DNA of 64,000 nt from JBHGAV01 sp041946685 (GCA_041946685.1 JBHGAV010000015.1:8850-72849); one strand, 5' to 3'. Positions 16,880 to 26,634 are shown, counted from the stretch's first letter. Translations and numbers: made by a program. Notes: generated from the sequence alone by a model not told the origin.

Positions 16880-18505
16880 TCAGAACTCGATGTGCGTGAT
16901 TCGAGTCGCGCCGGCCGGGACCTCGACCATGACGTGCAGGTTCTCTTGTTCCCTGTCGTAGTACCAGGTGCCCGGCTGGAGCGAACGCCGGTCCGGCGCC
17001 TTGCTGAACAGAGTCTCGCCGGTGCGGACTTGGCGGACCGCGGGAAGGTGGTGCACGACCCATTCATAGGTGCGGGCCTTGCGCGACTCGATTTCCAGCC
17101 GCATCAGGTCCAGCGCGGGCGAGGCATGCATCTGGCTGTAGTCGTATGTGTCGGGCTCGTACAGGAAGAACTCGGCGGCCAGTTTCGGCAGATAGTGGAG
17201 TGCCATTGGGCCGCCGGGCTCGTCGCTTGCGAGCGGAATGATCGAACCGTTCCTCACAAAGAGCGGCAGCTCGCTGGCGGGCGACTCGATCTCCACCGTC
17301 TGCCTGCCGGGATACAGCCGGTTGGTGCGTATGTCCGTCCAGTTCCCCATTGGGAAGTAGACCGGACGCCGGCCGGTCTCCGTGTGGATTGGAGCCACCA
17401 GGATCTCATCCCCGAGCAGGAACTGATCGGCGATCTCCCTTCCCTTGACATCGTTCGGATACTGCATTGGGAGAGGGTGGATCATGGGATAGCCCCGGCT
17501 GTTGGTCTCTTCGACATAGGTCTGAAGGAACGAAACGAGCCGGCGTCTCCACCTCAACATGTCGTCCTGGACCTTGCGCCTCTCCTCCGTGAGGGGAGCG
17601 GCGTCCGAGTCGCACACGAGCGGCATCACGGAGGCAAGCTGCACCGCCCGCCGAAAGAGAGCGTCCGGTGCGCCGCGATACGCGGCAAGGTCAAACACCG
17701 GGTTCACCGTCCCCGAGAGCGATGCGTGCACGAGCATCCGTATCGAATCCGCCAGCGACTCCCAGGAACCCTCCTGGGGCGCGGGCAGAAGCGTCGCGAA
17801 TCTCGGCAGGCTATCTGGCTTGAGGACGCCGAAGTCCCGGACACCGCGCGACAGAACCGCCAGCCTGTGTTCCTCCAGAATCGACTTGGGATCGGGGCCG
17901 TAGTAGAAGTAATACTCAAACTTTTGGCTGCCCTCCAGGCGTATCTGGTACCGCTCCGCCGATGTCGAAGCCAGATCGAAGACGTAATCCCCCGCGCTGC
18001 GGTGGTCCAGGCCATAGCCTTGGCTCGAAATGAGGAATGGTCTGGAAGTCCGGACAATCTGCCCGCGGGCATCGGCCCGCTCGTCCCTTCGCGCGCCCAG
18101 GCCATAGAAAGCCTCGCCGGCCGTGACGGCGCGTTCGATCGCGACGGCCCCGCCGCCACCCTTCGCTGGCCCGGTTTCGGCCATCAGCTCCTTGCCCCTT
18201 GAATCGGAGACCCGCAGCCGGCCGTCCTTGCGGTCGATCTCCACGGTCACGTATTCCGTGTTCAGTCGAATGCTGGATGCGCCGTCCGCTCTGGTCACCT
18301 CGATACCGCTGCTGCCGGCAGGAGGCCGTGCTGCGCACTTCTCTTCGCCCCAGGAGCGGCAGAAGCGGAACGAGGACGTGCTGATCCAGGCGATGAGTTC
18401 CTCGCCGTCGGGCAGGGCCAGCGTGGTCACAGCCTGATCCTGACTCCAGCACGACGCAGCCAGCGTCAGGCCGAACAAGCCCGCAACGATCCGGCTTCTA
18501 CACAA
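16880..18505 (-). CDS. Secreted GH31-like protein lacking much of the catalytic barrel
   Basis: 541 residues with a signal peptide. The N-terminal mutarotase-like beta domain of GH31 (AFYGLGARRDERADARG) and the C-terminal part (DQFLLGDEILVAPI, PLFVRNGSIIP) are clear. Between them the barrel is cut short: the first half with the WxDMNE nucleophile is absent, and the GDNxS acid/base segment reads QEGSWES. The late-barrel segment FDLAAYRGAPDALFRRAVQL survives, as does the region after it. At 541 residues it is shorter than the usual 650-800. It is probably not an active glycosidase and may bind sugars. It follows the M24 gene with an 8-nt overlap. Confidence 0.7.
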   Translation of the reverse strand: MCRSRIVAGLFGLTLAASCWSQDQAVTTLALPDGEELIAWISTSSFRFCRSWGEEKCAARPPAGSSGIEVTRADGASSIRLNTEYVTVEIDRKDGRLRVSDSRGKELMAETGPAKGGGGAVAIERAVTAGEAFYGLGARRDERADARGQIVRTSRPFLISSQGYGLDHRSAGDYVFDLASTSAERYQIRLEGSQKFEYYFYYGPDPKSILEEHRLAVLSRGVRDFGVLKPDSLPRFATLLPAPQEGSWESLADSIRMLVHASLSGTVNPVFDLAAYRGAPDALFRRAVQLASVMPLVCDSDAAPLTEERRKVQDDMLRWRRRLVSFLQTYVEETNSRGYPMIHPLPMQYPNDVKGREIADQFLLGDEILVAPIHTETGRRPVYFPMGNWTDIRTNRLYPGRQTVEIESPASELPLFVRNGSIIPLASDEPGGPMALHYLPKLAAEFFLYEPDTYDYSQMHASPALDLMRLEIESRKARTYEWVVHHLPAVRQVRTGETLFSKAPDRRSLQPGTWYYDREQENLHVMVEVPAGATRITHIEF

Positions 18506-19667
18506 GGACGAGTTCCTCCTGAATCTCGCCCGTCACCCGCGCTTGCCCGTCGCCGACAAACACGTTGACTTCCGAGCGGATGCCGAAGCTCTTCAGGTAG
18601 ATTCCCGGCTCGATGGAGAAACACGTCCACGGGATGACCAGGCGCTCATCGTGCGTTTCGAGGTTATCCATGTTTGCTCCGGCGCCGTGCACCTCCTCGC
18701 CGATGGAATGGCCCGTCCGGTGCACGAAACAATCGCCGAATCCCTCCGCCTTGATGTAATCCCTGGCGGCGTCGTCGACCTCGAAGCCATGCAGCGGCTC
18801 GCGTCTGGAAACCGCCGCCTGGACGCGCTGGATGACGCGATTGCGGGCCTCTCGCACCACCCGAAACACACGCTCGATCTCCGCCGGCGGCTGCGCGCCG
18901 CAGAATCCGGTCCAGGTGATGTCGTAGAAGACGCTTCGGGGCTGGTCCAGTTTGGCCCATAGGTCGATCAGGAGGAGATCGCCCCGCTGGATGCGGCGGC
19001 TGTCTCTCTCGGTGGGCTCGTAGTGAGGGTTGGCGGCGTTCTCGTTCACCGCGACGATGGGGCCGTGGTCGGTGACCAGTCCGTGCTGCTTGAATTGCGC
19101 GAGGATAAACTGCTTTACTTCCCACTCGGTGACTTCCGCGCCACCGCGCAATTGCCGGGCGGTGTACTCGAAGGCTTCCCTCCGGATGGCATCCACCCGG
19201 CCGCCTGCCTCGAGGTGGCTGGCGAGCTTGTCCTCGTCCCATCGCGCTTCGAAGTGCTGGATCAGGTCGGCCGAACTGGCGACTTCCACTCCCAGACTCC
19301 GCACCGCTTCGACCGTGCCGGCGTCCGCCATGGAGATTGCCGGGATGGCGCACTTCGGAGAGTACTGCATGGCGAGGCGGCGGCAACCTCCCAACAGGCG
19401 GGTCAGCCCGTCGATCAGCCCGCTCCAACTGGAGTAGATCAACTTCCTGCCGGGCAGCTCATCGATGACGCCGGCTTCGATGCGATGCACCAGCTTGCGG
19501 GGCTCGCCTTCGGCTGGAACCAGGTAGTACCAGCGCCGCGTCGGGATGACAGCCGTTGTCAGGCCCAGGACGCGGTACGCGAGCGGGTCCCTGCGGTGAT
19601 AGTCGAAGAACAGCCAGCCGTCCAGGCGCTGTTCGCGCAACGCTTGCTGCATCTCATCCAGGCGCAC
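18498..19667 (-). CDS. M24 family (Xaa-Pro) metallopeptidase
   Basis: 389 residues with a creatinase-type N-terminal domain and a pita-bread catalytic domain. Metal ligands can be placed: Asp in LLLIDLWAKL, Asp in VFYDITWTG, His in HRTGHSIG, Glu in FSIEPGIY and Glu in IRSEVNVFV. It probably removes N-terminal residues before proline or cleaves dipeptides. The GTG start at 19667 has GGAGG eight bases upstream. It sits directly behind a peptide transporter gene, which fits use of imported peptides. Confidence 0.88.
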   Translation of the reverse strand: MRLDEMQQALREQRLDGWLFFDYHRRDPLAYRVLGLTTAVIPTRRWYYLVPAEGEPRKLVHRIEAGVIDELPGRKLIYSSWSGLIDGLTRLLGGCRRLAMQYSPKCAIPAISMADAGTVEAVRSLGVEVASSADLIQHFEARWDEDKLASHLEAGGRVDAIRREAFEYTARQLRGGAEVTEWEVKQFILAQFKQHGLVTDHGPIVAVNENAANPHYEPTERDSRRIQRGDLLLIDLWAKLDQPRSVFYDITWTGFCGAQPPAEIERVFRVVREARNRVIQRVQAAVSRREPLHGFEVDDAARDYIKAEGFGDCFVHRTGHSIGEEVHGAGANMDNLETHDERLVIPWTCFSIEPGIYLKSFGIRSEVNVFVGDGQARVTGEIQEELVLV

Positions 19668-19680
19668 GGTATACTCCTCC

Positions 19681-21177
19681 CTATTTGACGCCGGTCATGA
19701 GAGCCTTCGTGGGCCGCACCAGGAAGGCGAGGAGCAAGGCTGCACCTGTGCCCACCGCAGCCACGAGCCAGAACAGCGTCACCACGGAAAACGACTCGTA
19801 CAGCGACGCGATGCGCCCGCCCAGGTAGTTGCCCACCGAAAGCGAGAGGAACCAAGCCCCCATCAGCAGACCCCCGATCTTCTGCGGCGCCAACTTCGTC
19901 ATGGCGCTCAGGCCCACGGGACTCAAGCACAACTCTCCCACCGTATGCAGCAGGTAGACCGCCACCAGCCACAGCGCGCTCACCTGCGCGCCGTCCGACG
20001 CCCTTCCTGCCCCTACCGCCAGAACCGCGAAGCCCAAACCGGCTGCCAGCAATCCGAGCGCGAATTTCGCGGGACTGCTGGGCTCACGCGGTCCGAGCCT
20101 GGTCCAGATCCAGGCGAATACCGGAGCCAGTGCGATGATGAACAGCGCATTCAGGGATTGCAGCCAGCTCGCGGGAATTTCGTAACCCAGGAGGTGCTTA
20201 TTGGTGCTGCGCTCCGCGAATAGGTTCAGCGTGGAGCCGGCCTGCTCGAACACGCACCAGAACAACGCGGAAGCGACGAACAGGACTCCGACGACGGCCA
20301 GCCGTTTGCGTTCCACCCGCGTCCAGCCTGAAGTTGAATAAAGCCAGGAGAAGAAGGCCACGACCACGAGGAGGAGCAGGATTCCCATGGCGTCGGAAAG
20401 AGTCTTGGCGGTGAGATGAATGACGCCGGCCAGGTCCAGAACCGTGACCGCACCCAGGACGCTCACAATGGTTGCCAGCCCAAGCTGAAGCCCCCGCTTG
20501 TGCTTTCGCGCCTCGGCGGCGTCGGCAAAGGGCGCGGGCCGCAGTCCCGCCTCTCCCAGATACTTGGCGTCGGCCACGTATTGTGCCAGGCCCAGGGTCA
20601 TGCCGGTGGCGGCCAGCCCGAATCCGAGGTGCCAGTTGACTCGCTGCCCAAGGTATCCACAGGCCAGTGGCGCCAAGAAGGCTCCGAGGTTGATCCCCAT
20701 GTAGAAGATCGAGAACCCGGCGTCGCGTCGCGGGTCCCCCTGCGAGTAGAGTTGACCCACCATGACGCTCGCGTTTGGCTTGAGAAGTCCCGCACCCGCG
20801 GCGCACAAGACCAGGCCCGCGTAGAACGACCAGAGCGCCGGGACGGCCAGGCAGAGGTTCCCCGCCGCGATCACGGCGCCACCGTAGAGCACGGCCTTCC
20901 GCTGCCCCAGAAACCGGTCGGCGATCCAGCCGCCGGGCAGGCTCAGCCCGTAAACCGCCGCCGTGAACAGCCCGTAGATCGCTCCCGCTTTCGCTGCGTT
21001 GAAGGCGAGCCCTCCCGACGCTGCGGGTGCCGTCATGAAGAGAATCAGGAGAGCGCGCATCCCGTAGTAACTGAATCGCTCCCACAACTCGGTCATGAAG
21101 AGGGTTGCAAGGCCTCGGGGATGCCCGAAGAAACTGCTTCCGGTTTCGGTCACACGCAGGGCTACCTTCTCTTCCAT
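19681..21177 (-). CDS. POT/PTR2 family proton-dependent peptide transporter
   Basis: 498 residues from ATG 21177 (MEEKVALRV), with about 14 hydrophobic segments. The N-terminal ELWERFSYYGMRALL (the ExxER proton-coupling motif), GGWIADRFLGQRK and FSIFYMGINLGAFLAPL (PTR2 signature) identify the family, which imports di- and tripeptides with protons. The start overlaps the end of the wzt-like gene by 16 nt, and the M24 peptidase follows after 13 nt, suggesting an uptake and degradation unit. Confidence 0.92.
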   Translation of the reverse strand: MEEKVALRVTETGSSFFGHPRGLATLFMTELWERFSYYGMRALLILFMTAPAASGGLAFNAAKAGAIYGLFTAAVYGLSLPGGWIADRFLGQRKAVLYGGAVIAAGNLCLAVPALWSFYAGLVLCAAGAGLLKPNASVMVGQLYSQGDPRRDAGFSIFYMGINLGAFLAPLACGYLGQRVNWHLGFGLAATGMTLGLAQYVADAKYLGEAGLRPAPFADAAEARKHKRGLQLGLATIVSVLGAVTVLDLAGVIHLTAKTLSDAMGILLLLVVVAFFSWLYSTSGWTRVERKRLAVVGVLFVASALFWCVFEQAGSTLNLFAERSTNKHLLGYEIPASWLQSLNALFIIALAPVFAWIWTRLGPREPSSPAKFALGLLAAGLGFAVLAVGAGRASDGAQVSALWLVAVYLLHTVGELCLSPVGLSAMTKLAPQKIGGLLMGAWFLSLSVGNYLGGRIASLYESFSVVTLFWLVAAVGTGAALLLAFLVRPTKALMTGVK

Positions 21178-22361
21178 TCGATCCCGGTTCCCAAGTTCAC
21201 CAGTCCCGCCGCCCCGCCGGATTCCACTACGCGGAAGCACAGCACGTCGTCGAGCCAGTCCTGACTCATGCCGTCCCAGTGCTGCGTGGCAACCGTCAGT
21301 GTATACTCCTGCTGGGTCAGCAGGCAATCGAACCGGAAGGATACCTCCAATTCCTCTCCGGGTTCGAAGTTCCCGAAATCCTTCATCAGAAGCCGCGTGT
21401 TTGTTCCGAAAACATCAATCCCAAGGCGGTTCCGGATTAGAATGCCCACCACCGGATTGCTCGTGCGCTTGAGCATCCGAGCTCGCACTCGAACCACCAC
21501 CGGCTCACCGCTCGGAACCGTCGCGATGGGAGCCCCATCCGGCCTCAACAGTTGCGCCTCTAGAATCCGGCTGGTGCCGTCGCCATGACGAAAGCTGGTC
21601 TCGAGCGTATCCGGGTGCGCGCGAGGACCTTCCTTCTCTCGTCCCAGCACGTGTCCCACGTAGCGGTTGACCACGTCGCTCGGGCTCCCCTGCGCTGCCA
21701 CTCGTCCCTCTAGCAGAAAGATGGCTCTGTCGGACAGCCTCTTGACCAGTCCGAGATCGTGCGACACGAAGAGCACCGTCACGCCCTTGCGCTTGAGCTC
21801 CTCGAACTTCTGGATGCATCGGTTGGAAAAGGCGGCGTCGCCGACTGCTAGAGCCTCATCGACGACCAGGATCTCCGGCTCGACGTGAATCGCCGTTGCG
21901 AAGGCCAGCCTGACGTACATCCCGCTGGAGTACTCCTTCACCGGCCGGTCGATGAATCCCCCTATGTCGGCGAACTCCGCTATGGAGGGAAAGACCCGCT
22001 CCAATTCTCGCCGGCTCAACCCGAGGATCTCGCCGTTGATGAAGACGTTTTCTCTGCCGGTGGATTCGGGATTGAAGCCCGCGCCCAGTTCCAGCAGCGC
22101 CGCGATGCGGCCTTCAGTCGTGACGCGGCCGCTGGTCGGTTGCACGATCCCGCAGAGGATTTGCAAAAGCGTGCTCTTGCCGGATCCGTTTGGCCCGACG
22201 ATGGCGAGGAACTCACCGCGAGCTGCGGTGAGGCTCACGTCCCGCAGCGCCCAGAAATCGGTGCGTCTTCGCGAGGAGGCAAAAGGCAGGACTTCGAAGA
22301 GACGATCGGAAGGCCGGCGGTACAGGTGGTAGAGCTTCGAGACCCTTTGAACGGCAACCAC
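21162..22361 (-). CDS. Wzt-like ABC transporter ATP-binding protein
   Basis: 399 residues. ABC ATPase motifs: Walker A GPNGSGKST, signature EYSSGMYVRL, Walker B ILVVDEAL, and switch His in VSHDLG. Residues from about 265 on form a separate C-terminal domain like the polysaccharide-binding domain of Wzt, which recognises the end of O-antigen chains before export. No matching permease (Wzm) or glycosyltransferase is nearby, so the partner is elsewhere. The start is GTG, with TATAGT 13 nt upstream. Confidence 0.85.
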   Translation of the reverse strand: MVAVQRVSKLYHLYRRPSDRLFEVLPFASSRRRTDFWALRDVSLTAARGEFLAIVGPNGSGKSTLLQILCGIVQPTSGRVTTEGRIAALLELGAGFNPESTGRENVFINGEILGLSRRELERVFPSIAEFADIGGFIDRPVKEYSSGMYVRLAFATAIHVEPEILVVDEALAVGDAAFSNRCIQKFEELKRKGVTVLFVSHDLGLVKRLSDRAIFLLEGRVAAQGSPSDVVNRYVGHVLGREKEGPRAHPDTLETSFRHGDGTSRILEAQLLRPDGAPIATVPSGEPVVVRVRARMLKRTSNPVVGILIRNRLGIDVFGTNTRLLMKDFGNFEPGEELEVSFRFDCLLTQQEYTLTVATQHWDGMSQDWLDDVLCFRVVESGGAAGLVNLGTGIEWKRR

Positions 22362-22374
22362 GGTGGAAGCGACA

Positions 22375-22380
22375 ACTATA
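22375..22380 (-). promoter_or_regulatory. Putative -10 element before the wzt-like gene
   Basis: TATAGT on the minus strand, 13 nt before the GTG start at 22361. It suggests that the wzt-like gene has its own promoter, separate from the phage-type genes upstream. No clear -35. Confidence 0.3.
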
Positions 22381-22428
22381 CCGCGAAATGCCCTTAGCTT
22401 TCACCGGTTGACCAGGCTGCGGGTCGCG

Positions 22429-22620
22429 TCATGCGCGCCCGCAGCGTTCCATCAGGCGCTCGACAACCTCCAGGCGCTGGCGCAACTGATCTCGGTAAGT
22501 ACGGTGGTCGGTGTGCCGGATCTCAACCAGCAGTCTGTTCCGCTCAGAGTCCAGCAGTTCTCTCAACAGAGCCAGCTCGTCGCTTTCCACGCTGATGGCG
22601 ACGGGAGTGATTGCTTCCAT
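22429..22620 (-). CDS. Small hypothetical protein (63 residues)
   Basis: The ATG at 22620 is preceded by AGGAGGT with a short spacer, so it is probably translated. The protein is highly charged and mostly helical: VESDELALLRELL and LRQRLEVVERLMER look like amphipathic helices able to form a coiled coil or helical hairpin. It starts 77 nt after the stop of the tail-tip gene on the same strand and may be the last gene of the phage cassette or an unrelated host gene. No function can be given. Confidence 0.65.
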   Translation of the reverse strand: MEAITPVAISVESDELALLRELLDSERNRLLVEIRHTDHRTYRDQLRQRLEVVERLMERCGRA

Positions 22621-22697
22621 GCTCACCTCCTGCCCAGAGTATACGCCCGGTGGAGCTACAAGGGAATCCCCACGAGATTCCGATTGGGAAGGCCGGC

Positions 22698-25600
22698 TCA
22701 AAGCCTGATCGTAACCGTCAAGTCGCGCCCCGGCGTCCCCGCGCCGGCCTCAGGCACCGAGAGGATGTCCAGGCTCAATTGCGCGCTGCTCACCAGGGGA
22801 GGGAGGCCGAAGCCGTTGACCACATTGGAGATCGTGGCGCCCGCGGCGATCGTCAACTGGCAGTACGTTTCCTCATTCTGCCGCAGCCTGAGCTCGAGAG
22901 GCCCGCCCGTCGGCGCCTCTCGTACGATCGCGAGGATGTCACCGGCCGCGTGCGAGGCCTCGACAACCAAGGGCGGCGCCACATCGGATTGGATCGCAAG
23001 GTATCCTTCCACCTGAATCGAGAGCTGTCCGCCGGCGAGCGTCCGCAGGCCATTGTCCGTGGTGATCGTGTAACAGACTCGTGAAGGCGCGCTCTCGCCC
23101 TTCATGTTTGTGGCGGTGAACTCGGCGCAGGCGATTCTGGCATCGGGTAGATAGATCGGGAAACTGAGATTGCCGCTGGCGGGGCTCCCGAAGAAGTCCT
23201 TCGTGAATGGGAGGATGTAGACCTTCTTGCTCAGGCCGTACACGGGTACATTGGTGGCGTGAGCTTCCGCCTGGCTGCCGTACACTCCCCGCTGAACCAC
23301 GTACTCAAGGCCGCCATTCAGGACTTCCATGACCGCCAGGATCTCAGCGTCGATCTGGATCAGGCTGCCGGGCTGAGCGCCTCCGGTAGCGCTCAGGTGA
23401 ATCGTTGTATCTTCTGCGCCGAGCGACGCATCCAGAAATACCTGGGACGGGCTTGCCAGCTCCGGCCAGTAGTGCAGAGTCAGAGTCCCCGCCGAGACTG
23501 TCCTGGTATTGGTGAGGTCCTCGAAGGCGATTCCCGTCAACTCTACCGAGCCTCGGCCGGTGGGCAGGAGGCCGAACACGGGAGGCGGAGGTGGTTCCAG
23601 GTCCACCGGCGCTCCGCTGGCGCTGCCGATTCTCCACCGCGTCAGGGGCGACAGTTCGTAAGCGCATTCCTTGTCGTTCACGTTGGCCGAGCGGCCCGAG
23701 ACGTGTATGGTGGCTCCAACTCGATTGGGCACGTCGAACTCTACCGGACCCGTGCGTCCCATGGCGCCGAACCGCCAGCCCGCCTCTGCGACGGTGAATC
23801 GGCTGGTCGAATCCGGCTCGGTTTCCCACGGCAGCGTCAATTCCAGCGTAGTCGCGTCGTTGGCCAGAACCACGCGCTCCTGGCCTCTGCCTTTGCCCCG
23901 GGTGATGCGGACCACGGCGCCGCGGTACGCGTTTGCCGTCATCTGCAACGCCGCATTGCCGATTGTACTCGCCGAGTGGATCGTCGCCGCCTCCTCGGGC
24001 TGGAGTTCCAGCCGCCAGTAGAAGTTGGCGTGATCGTAGTTCTCGTCGGGGGGGCCTGCGGGTTGGCTGGGTAGACCGCTGTCGGCGAATGTGTCAGCGA
24101 CCGGCTGCGCGGCGGCTATGAGAAACAGGTGCGCTGGGTTCTTGCCACGGTAGACGTGGAATCCGGTCGTCCCTGGCGCGAAACTGAGTTCGGTCAGCTC
24201 CACCCGGTTCGTATTCGTTCCGGGCGGGATCGTGGCTCTTACCAGGAAGGACAACGGGCTCTCTGCGTCGTCGCCGGCCACAGCGCTCAAGGCGTAGTAG
24301 AGCGTCTGGTCTCCACCCAGCGTTCCCCCGGAGTCCGAGACGCTGGCCGCCAGCTTCACGAGTGGAATCCCAACGTCCGTGGCGGACGGCTTGCGAGGCG
24401 CTATGAAGCCGGCCTGAATCGACACGCTGGTCTGGCCGTCGGCTCCTTGCCCGATCGTCTCCGTGATCTCGAACTGCGGTTCGCCCTCCTCGTCGAAGGT
24501 GTTCCCCATCAGCGGCCGCGGCAAGCCCACCTCGAATCCAGGCTGTCTTCGACGGCCGGAGCCGCTGCCGTCGGCGATATCCGTGTACCATTCGTCGCTG
24601 TGTATCTGGGCGGTGATGGTAACTGTCCTGTAGTTGACGCCGGGCGCGATGCTCTTGATTCGAAACGGCTGGCGCTGGAGGCCCTCTTTGAGGTAGGTCA
24701 GCGTGATGATGTCGCCCGGTCTCAGTCCCACGCCCCGGACGCTCGTCTCGAACTGAACGTACGTGTTTCCGCGGATCGATTTGTCCAATTGGAGCTGGAT
24801 GATCCTGGCGGCCTGGTGGAAGTTCGGGACGCCCAGTGCTCCCAGCGTGGCGCTGATCTCCTGCCCGGTACGAAGCACATCGTCCACGTCCACCAGCGAC
24901 AGGCTGTCCTGCTGGTAGTCGTTGAAGGCGTCCTGGAACTCGACGCTGTATCGGTTCGGAGAATCCGCGGCGCTGCGTGTGTAGAAACGAATCGCCGGTT
25001 CCCCGTTCGATTTCCTCAGAATGCTAGAGAAACCGGATGTGCCGTCGCCGAACTCGTAGCCGGGCCAGCCGCCGTTCAGTGGCTCTTCGCTGTTGCTGCC
25101 CGCCGGCTTGACCGGCTGCTGCTGCGCGATCGTATTCTCGCAGCGTAGCTGCAGGCGCCCCTCGGCGTCGAACGACAGATACAGGCGCGCGGCGCTGCGG
25201 ATGCCCCGGATCACTTCGGCGACGCTTCTCCTGCGCCGCAGGACTAGGTTGCACTGGAAGCGAGGAATGATCGCCGGGTTGCCGTATAGGTCGCTGGCTT
25301 GGGTGTCCGCGGCGCAGTAGGCGGCTGCCTCGGCGAAGCTGCCCAGATCGATCTCCTCGGTGTTCCAGCCGCTGCGTCTCAGGATGTCGAGGATGACCCA
25401 AGCCGGGTTGTTGTCGTATTCGTCGCTCAAGTACGCGCCGTTGGAGGCGTACCGCGCCACCTTCAAGCCCTCTAGCAGCACCTGCACCTTGGGCAGTTTC
25501 TGGGCGTCGTTTACCCGGTTCGGCACGACAATGGAGAGATAGGCCATGCTGCCGTAGGGGTCGCCAAGGGGCTTTCCCTCCGCATCCGTGAAGTCGCTGT

Positions 25601-26627
25601 TGAAGGCGCCCGTTCGGCTGCCGGGGCTCACCAGGTTGTGCCACCCAGTCGCGGTCATGTTTGTGCCTGCGCGGCCGGGAGGAATCTCGATGTCGTTCAC
25701 CACGACTCGGAGGACTCCCTGGATCTCCCCCATCCCTAGCAGCACTTCCATCCGGGTAAGGTTGCCATCGTTTCGGGCGAATACGATGGGCGGCGAGATC
25801 CAGCCGGTGCCGTAGACGATGGGGACGAAGTCGTTGTAGCGTCCTTCGTTTTCGACGAGTGCGGAGACATGATACGCCTTGTCGCCGTACGTTCGAACCA
25901 GCACCGACGGGGGAACGAATTCGATGCCGCCGAAACGTCCCGTTGCCCGGGAACTGGCGTCTTGTCCGAACATTCCCCGTTGCTCGCACTGAGGGCGCGT
26001 GTAGTCGCAGGACTCGAACGGAGCAGTGCCGTCGAGGCTTCCCACGCCCCCTTCGATGTCCGGGGAGTATCCACAGCGGTAGAACGGCGAGTACTTGCCG
26101 CGCATACCGCCGGTCGCCCCCTCCGCTCTCTGTTCCGCCGTGGCGGGGAACTTCCACGGGCACCGCCTTTGGATTCGGACCTCGGGCAGCAGCATCCTCT
26201 GAAAGTTCATGCGGTTGGTGATGGTGAGGCGCAGCGTGCTTTCGGTGATCTCATCCGGTGGGTTCGCTACGCCGCGAAACACGACAGTGCCTTCGGAGGC
26301 GGCGCTTCCGTGCTTCAAATCGAAGAACAGAAACCGGACCGTTACCTTGGCGCCCTTCCAGCCGACGTTTCGCTCGATCTGGGAACAATAGGAGTCTGCG
26401 TTGGCCAGCGTCACCGAGAGCCGGGAAAGGCTGTCGATCCCCTCGTCGGCGTCCGATCGCATCTCGAAGAAGTTGTGGCTCACGATGCGTGCTGCCCAGG
26501 TCACGCCCTCCAGCTCCACGCCGTGCGTGCACCACCGCTCCCGCTGACCTGAAGCCAGCTCAAAATCGAACAGGAACAGCGGGGTCTCGGTTGCGGCCCG
26601 TTCCTTCAAGTTCCAGATCGAGGTCAT
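22698..26627 (-). CDS. Phage tail-tip hub protein, gpL-like plus gpJ-like fusion
   Basis: 1309 residues. Residues 1-240 resemble lambda tail-tip protein L: after a beta domain come four cysteines (156, 185, 207, 214) in RRCPWKF, YRCGYSPD and ESCDYTRPQC, ending in TGRFGGIEF. This matches the cysteine set that holds an iron-sulfur cluster in gpL, with the second spacer widened. The remainder (about 250-1309) is gpJ-like baseplate hub followed by FN3/Ig-like and beta-rich receptor-binding modules. It would close the tail tip and touch the host. The NlpC/P60 peptidase (gpK) and gpI found between L and J in lambda are missing. Confidence 0.75.
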   Translation of the reverse strand: MTSIWNLKERAATETPLFLFDFELASGQRERWCTHGVELEGVTWAARIVSHNFFEMRSDADEGIDSLSRLSVTLANADSYCSQIERNVGWKGAKVTVRFLFFDLKHGSAASEGTVVFRGVANPPDEITESTLRLTITNRMNFQRMLLPEVRIQRRCPWKFPATAEQRAEGATGGMRGKYSPFYRCGYSPDIEGGVGSLDGTAPFESCDYTRPQCEQRGMFGQDASSRATGRFGGIEFVPPSVLVRTYGDKAYHVSALVENEGRYNDFVPIVYGTGWISPPIVFARNDGNLTRMEVLLGMGEIQGVLRVVVNDIEIPPGRAGTNMTATGWHNLVSPGSRTGAFNSDFTDAEGKPLGDPYGSMAYLSIVVPNRVNDAQKLPKVQVLLEGLKVARYASNGAYLSDEYDNNPAWVILDILRRSGWNTEEIDLGSFAEAAAYCAADTQASDLYGNPAIIPRFQCNLVLRRRRSVAEVIRGIRSAARLYLSFDAEGRLQLRCENTIAQQQPVKPAGSNSEEPLNGGWPGYEFGDGTSGFSSILRKSNGEPAIRFYTRSAADSPNRYSVEFQDAFNDYQQDSLSLVDVDDVLRTGQEISATLGALGVPNFHQAARIIQLQLDKSIRGNTYVQFETSVRGVGLRPGDIITLTYLKEGLQRQPFRIKSIAPGVNYRTVTITAQIHSDEWYTDIADGSGSGRRRQPGFEVGLPRPLMGNTFDEEGEPQFEITETIGQGADGQTSVSIQAGFIAPRKPSATDVGIPLVKLAASVSDSGGTLGGDQTLYYALSAVAGDDAESPLSFLVRATIPPGTNTNRVELTELSFAPGTTGFHVYRGKNPAHLFLIAAAQPVADTFADSGLPSQPAGPPDENYDHANFYWRLELQPEEAATIHSASTIGNAALQMTANAYRGAVVRITRGKGRGQERVVLANDATTLELTLPWETEPDSTSRFTVAEAGWRFGAMGRTGPVEFDVPNRVGATIHVSGRSANVNDKECAYELSPLTRWRIGSASGAPVDLEPPPPPVFGLLPTGRGSVELTGIAFEDLTNTRTVSAGTLTLHYWPELASPSQVFLDASLGAEDTTIHLSATGGAQPGSLIQIDAEILAVMEVLNGGLEYVVQRGVYGSQAEAHATNVPVYGLSKKVYILPFTKDFFGSPASGNLSFPIYLPDARIACAEFTATNMKGESAPSRVCYTITTDNGLRTLAGGQLSIQVEGYLAIQSDVAPPLVVEASHAAGDILAIVREAPTGGPLELRLRQNEETYCQLTIAAGATISNVVNGFGLPPLVSSAQLSLDILSVPEAGAGTPGRDLTVTIRL

Positions 26628-26634
26628 GGTTCTC

